From positions 1-6,053 of the forward strand of contig JAHIYG010000210.1 in the NCBI GenBank assembly GCA_018815265.1: DNA of 6,053 nucleotides, written 5' to 3'. Position 1 is the stretch's first letter; the number at the start of each line of letters is the position of its first letter. This DNA is from Candidatus Altarchaeota archaeon. GTDB taxonomy: Archaea; Altiarchaeota; Altiarchaeia; IMC4; SCGC-AAA252-I15. The notes beneath the pieces are model-generated. The model saw only the letters and a program-made list of their open reading frames with translations. It had not been told where the DNA came from and searched no databases. Positions 5,595 through 6,053 of this stretch are shown here, piece after piece. The position numbers and the translations under genes were made by a program.

Positions 5595-5643
5595 TGAAAC
5601 AAGAGATAACTTTAAATGAAACACACGATACAAAAACTGAAAC
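5595..5643. repeat. Triple TGAAAC element, copy 3 (before the exported repeat-protein gene)
   Basis: TGAAAC occurs at 5595, 5617 and 5638, again 22 and 21 bp apart. The segment from the second to the third hexamer matches copy 1 at 22 of 27 bases, with CGATAC in place of CGTATC. GAGATAA after the first hexamer is identical to copy 1. The element ends 7 bases from the stop of the STAS-like gene and begins 28 bases before the ATG of the exported protein. A TTTAAA box (5611-5616) lies inside it, so here the element may overlap the promoter itself. Confidence 0.78.
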
Positions 5644-5650
5644 AAGTCAA

Positions 5651-6004
5651 TCACTCTTTAGTCAACCAACGTAGTCCTTGGTTTAAATCATGAAAACATC
5701 TGATGTTTTCTCCGCAGTCCTTAGGCGTTGTAAAAATTTTTTTCCTCGGGTTGTTTGGAAAGATAAATGCTATTTTTATGTCGCTCCAGAGTCTGAGCAT
5801 ATTAAAAAGAATCCCGGTTTCATCATCTCTCAACTGTCCGCGGACACCTCTTAAATCCACCAATATCCTGTTGAGATTATGATGGCTTCTTACTCCATCT
5901 ATTTTTTCAATGTCGTCTGGCAAATCTACTATGTCTTTATGTTCCCCCTGGAAACTAACATAGAGATGGTCTTTTTTAGGCTTTATCTCTTTTATTTCTG
6001 CCAT
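5651..6004 (-). CDS. STAS/SpoIIAA-like (STAS/SEC14 type) small cytosolic protein
   Basis: This 117-aa protein has no signal peptide or TM segment. The order of elements suits a STAS/SpoIIAA-like alpha/beta fold: an N-terminal strand pair (HLYVSFQGEHKD, 13-24), a central strand RILVDLRGVRG (46-56), a helix ETGILFNMLRLW (62-73), a strand KIAFIFP (77-83), and the C-terminal pattern NIRCFHDLNQGLRWL (100-114). That last pattern matches the usual 'V-x-x-F-x-x-x-x-x-A-x-x-W-L' ending of this family. Such domains act as protein-interaction or small-ligand modules; no specific role can be read here. ATG 6004 sits about 28 bp from a TTTAAA box, fitting a leaderless start. Its stop is 7 bases from the third triple TGAAAC element, so the next gene is probably a separate transcription unit. 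The assignment rests on pattern, not alignment. Confidence 0.72.
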   Translation of the reverse strand: MAEIKEIKPKKDHLYVSFQGEHKDIVDLPDDIEKIDGVRSHHNLNRILVDLRGVRGQLRDDETGILFNMLRLWSDIKIAFIFPNNPRKKIFTTPKDCGENIRCFHDLNQGLRWLTKE

Positions 6005-6029
6005 AAGAGTATAGGGGGAAGAACTAACC

Positions 6030-6036
6030 TTTAAAC
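6030..6036 (-). promoter_or_regulatory. TATA-like box of the STAS-like gene
   Basis: The minus strand reads GTTTAAAGG here, centred about 28 bp upstream of ATG 6004, which fits a leaderless archaeal transcript. The sequence above it is cut off by the window edge, so a fourth TGAAAC element cannot be tested. Confidence 0.45.
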
Positions 6037-6053
6037 ATTCCAGTAACTCTAGG

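Noticed and set aside
3978..5643. CRISPR array, because GAAAC resembles the 3' end of many archaeal CRISPR repeats
   Set aside because: Conserved hexamers are too short, spacing is only 21-22 bp, the sequence between hexamers is itself conserved among the three copies, and genes separate the copies.
5568..5654. N-terminal extension of the exported protein from GTG 5654
   Set aside because: It would read through the triple TGAAAC element and bury the signal peptide behind 29 extra residues; the ATG at 5567 has a proper ribosome binding site.

Overview
The window looks like archaeal chromosomal DNA. Arg is mostly AGA/AGG and Ile is often ATA. Several genes have a TATA-like box about 28 bp before the start codon, which suggests leaderless transcripts. 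The protein families also fit: a surface protein of the COG1361/CARDB kind paired with a MacB-like permease, a membrane-anchored winged-helix regulator, and a small SHOCT membrane protein. I cannot name the species; a euryarchaeote or DPANN-type lineage is possible. All genes I can support are on the minus strand and are read from high to low coordinates.

Right part (6004 to 4911): a small STAS/SpoIIAA-like cytosolic protein, a 166-aa exported protein with three copies of a helical repeat, and a 33-aa single-pass membrane peptide. Middle (4721 to 4029): a two-gene operon encoding a SHOCT-tailed membrane protein and a two-TM winged-helix regulator. Left part (3934 to 1): a tightly packed operon encoding an exported, C-terminally anchored surface protein (broken by a one-base frameshift at 3770-3774), a MacB/FtsX-type permease, its LolD-like ATPase, and the start of a second ABC ATPase of the ABC-2 (CcmA/DrrA) type that runs off the window.

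The most unusual signal is non-coding. A 49-bp element occurs three times (3978-4026, 4860-4908, 5595-5643). Each copy holds three direct TGAAAC hexamers spaced exactly 22 and then 21 bp, about two helical turns apart, with conserved sequence between them. Each copy lies just after the stop codon of one gene and before the next transcription unit: the surface-protein/ABC operon, the SHOCT-regulator operon and the exported repeat protein. At the SHOCT-regulator operon there is also a perfect 7-bp-arm palindrome between a TATA-like box and the predicted transcription start.

Working model (inference): this is an envelope-response regulon. A membrane-bound winged-helix regulator, perhaps modulated by the SHOCT protein, would control itself, an exported helical protein, and an ABC extrusion machine whose surface partner is the CARDB-like protein. 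There are no RNA genes, insertion sequences or CRISPR arrays that I can support, and no gene-free stretch longer than 300 bases.
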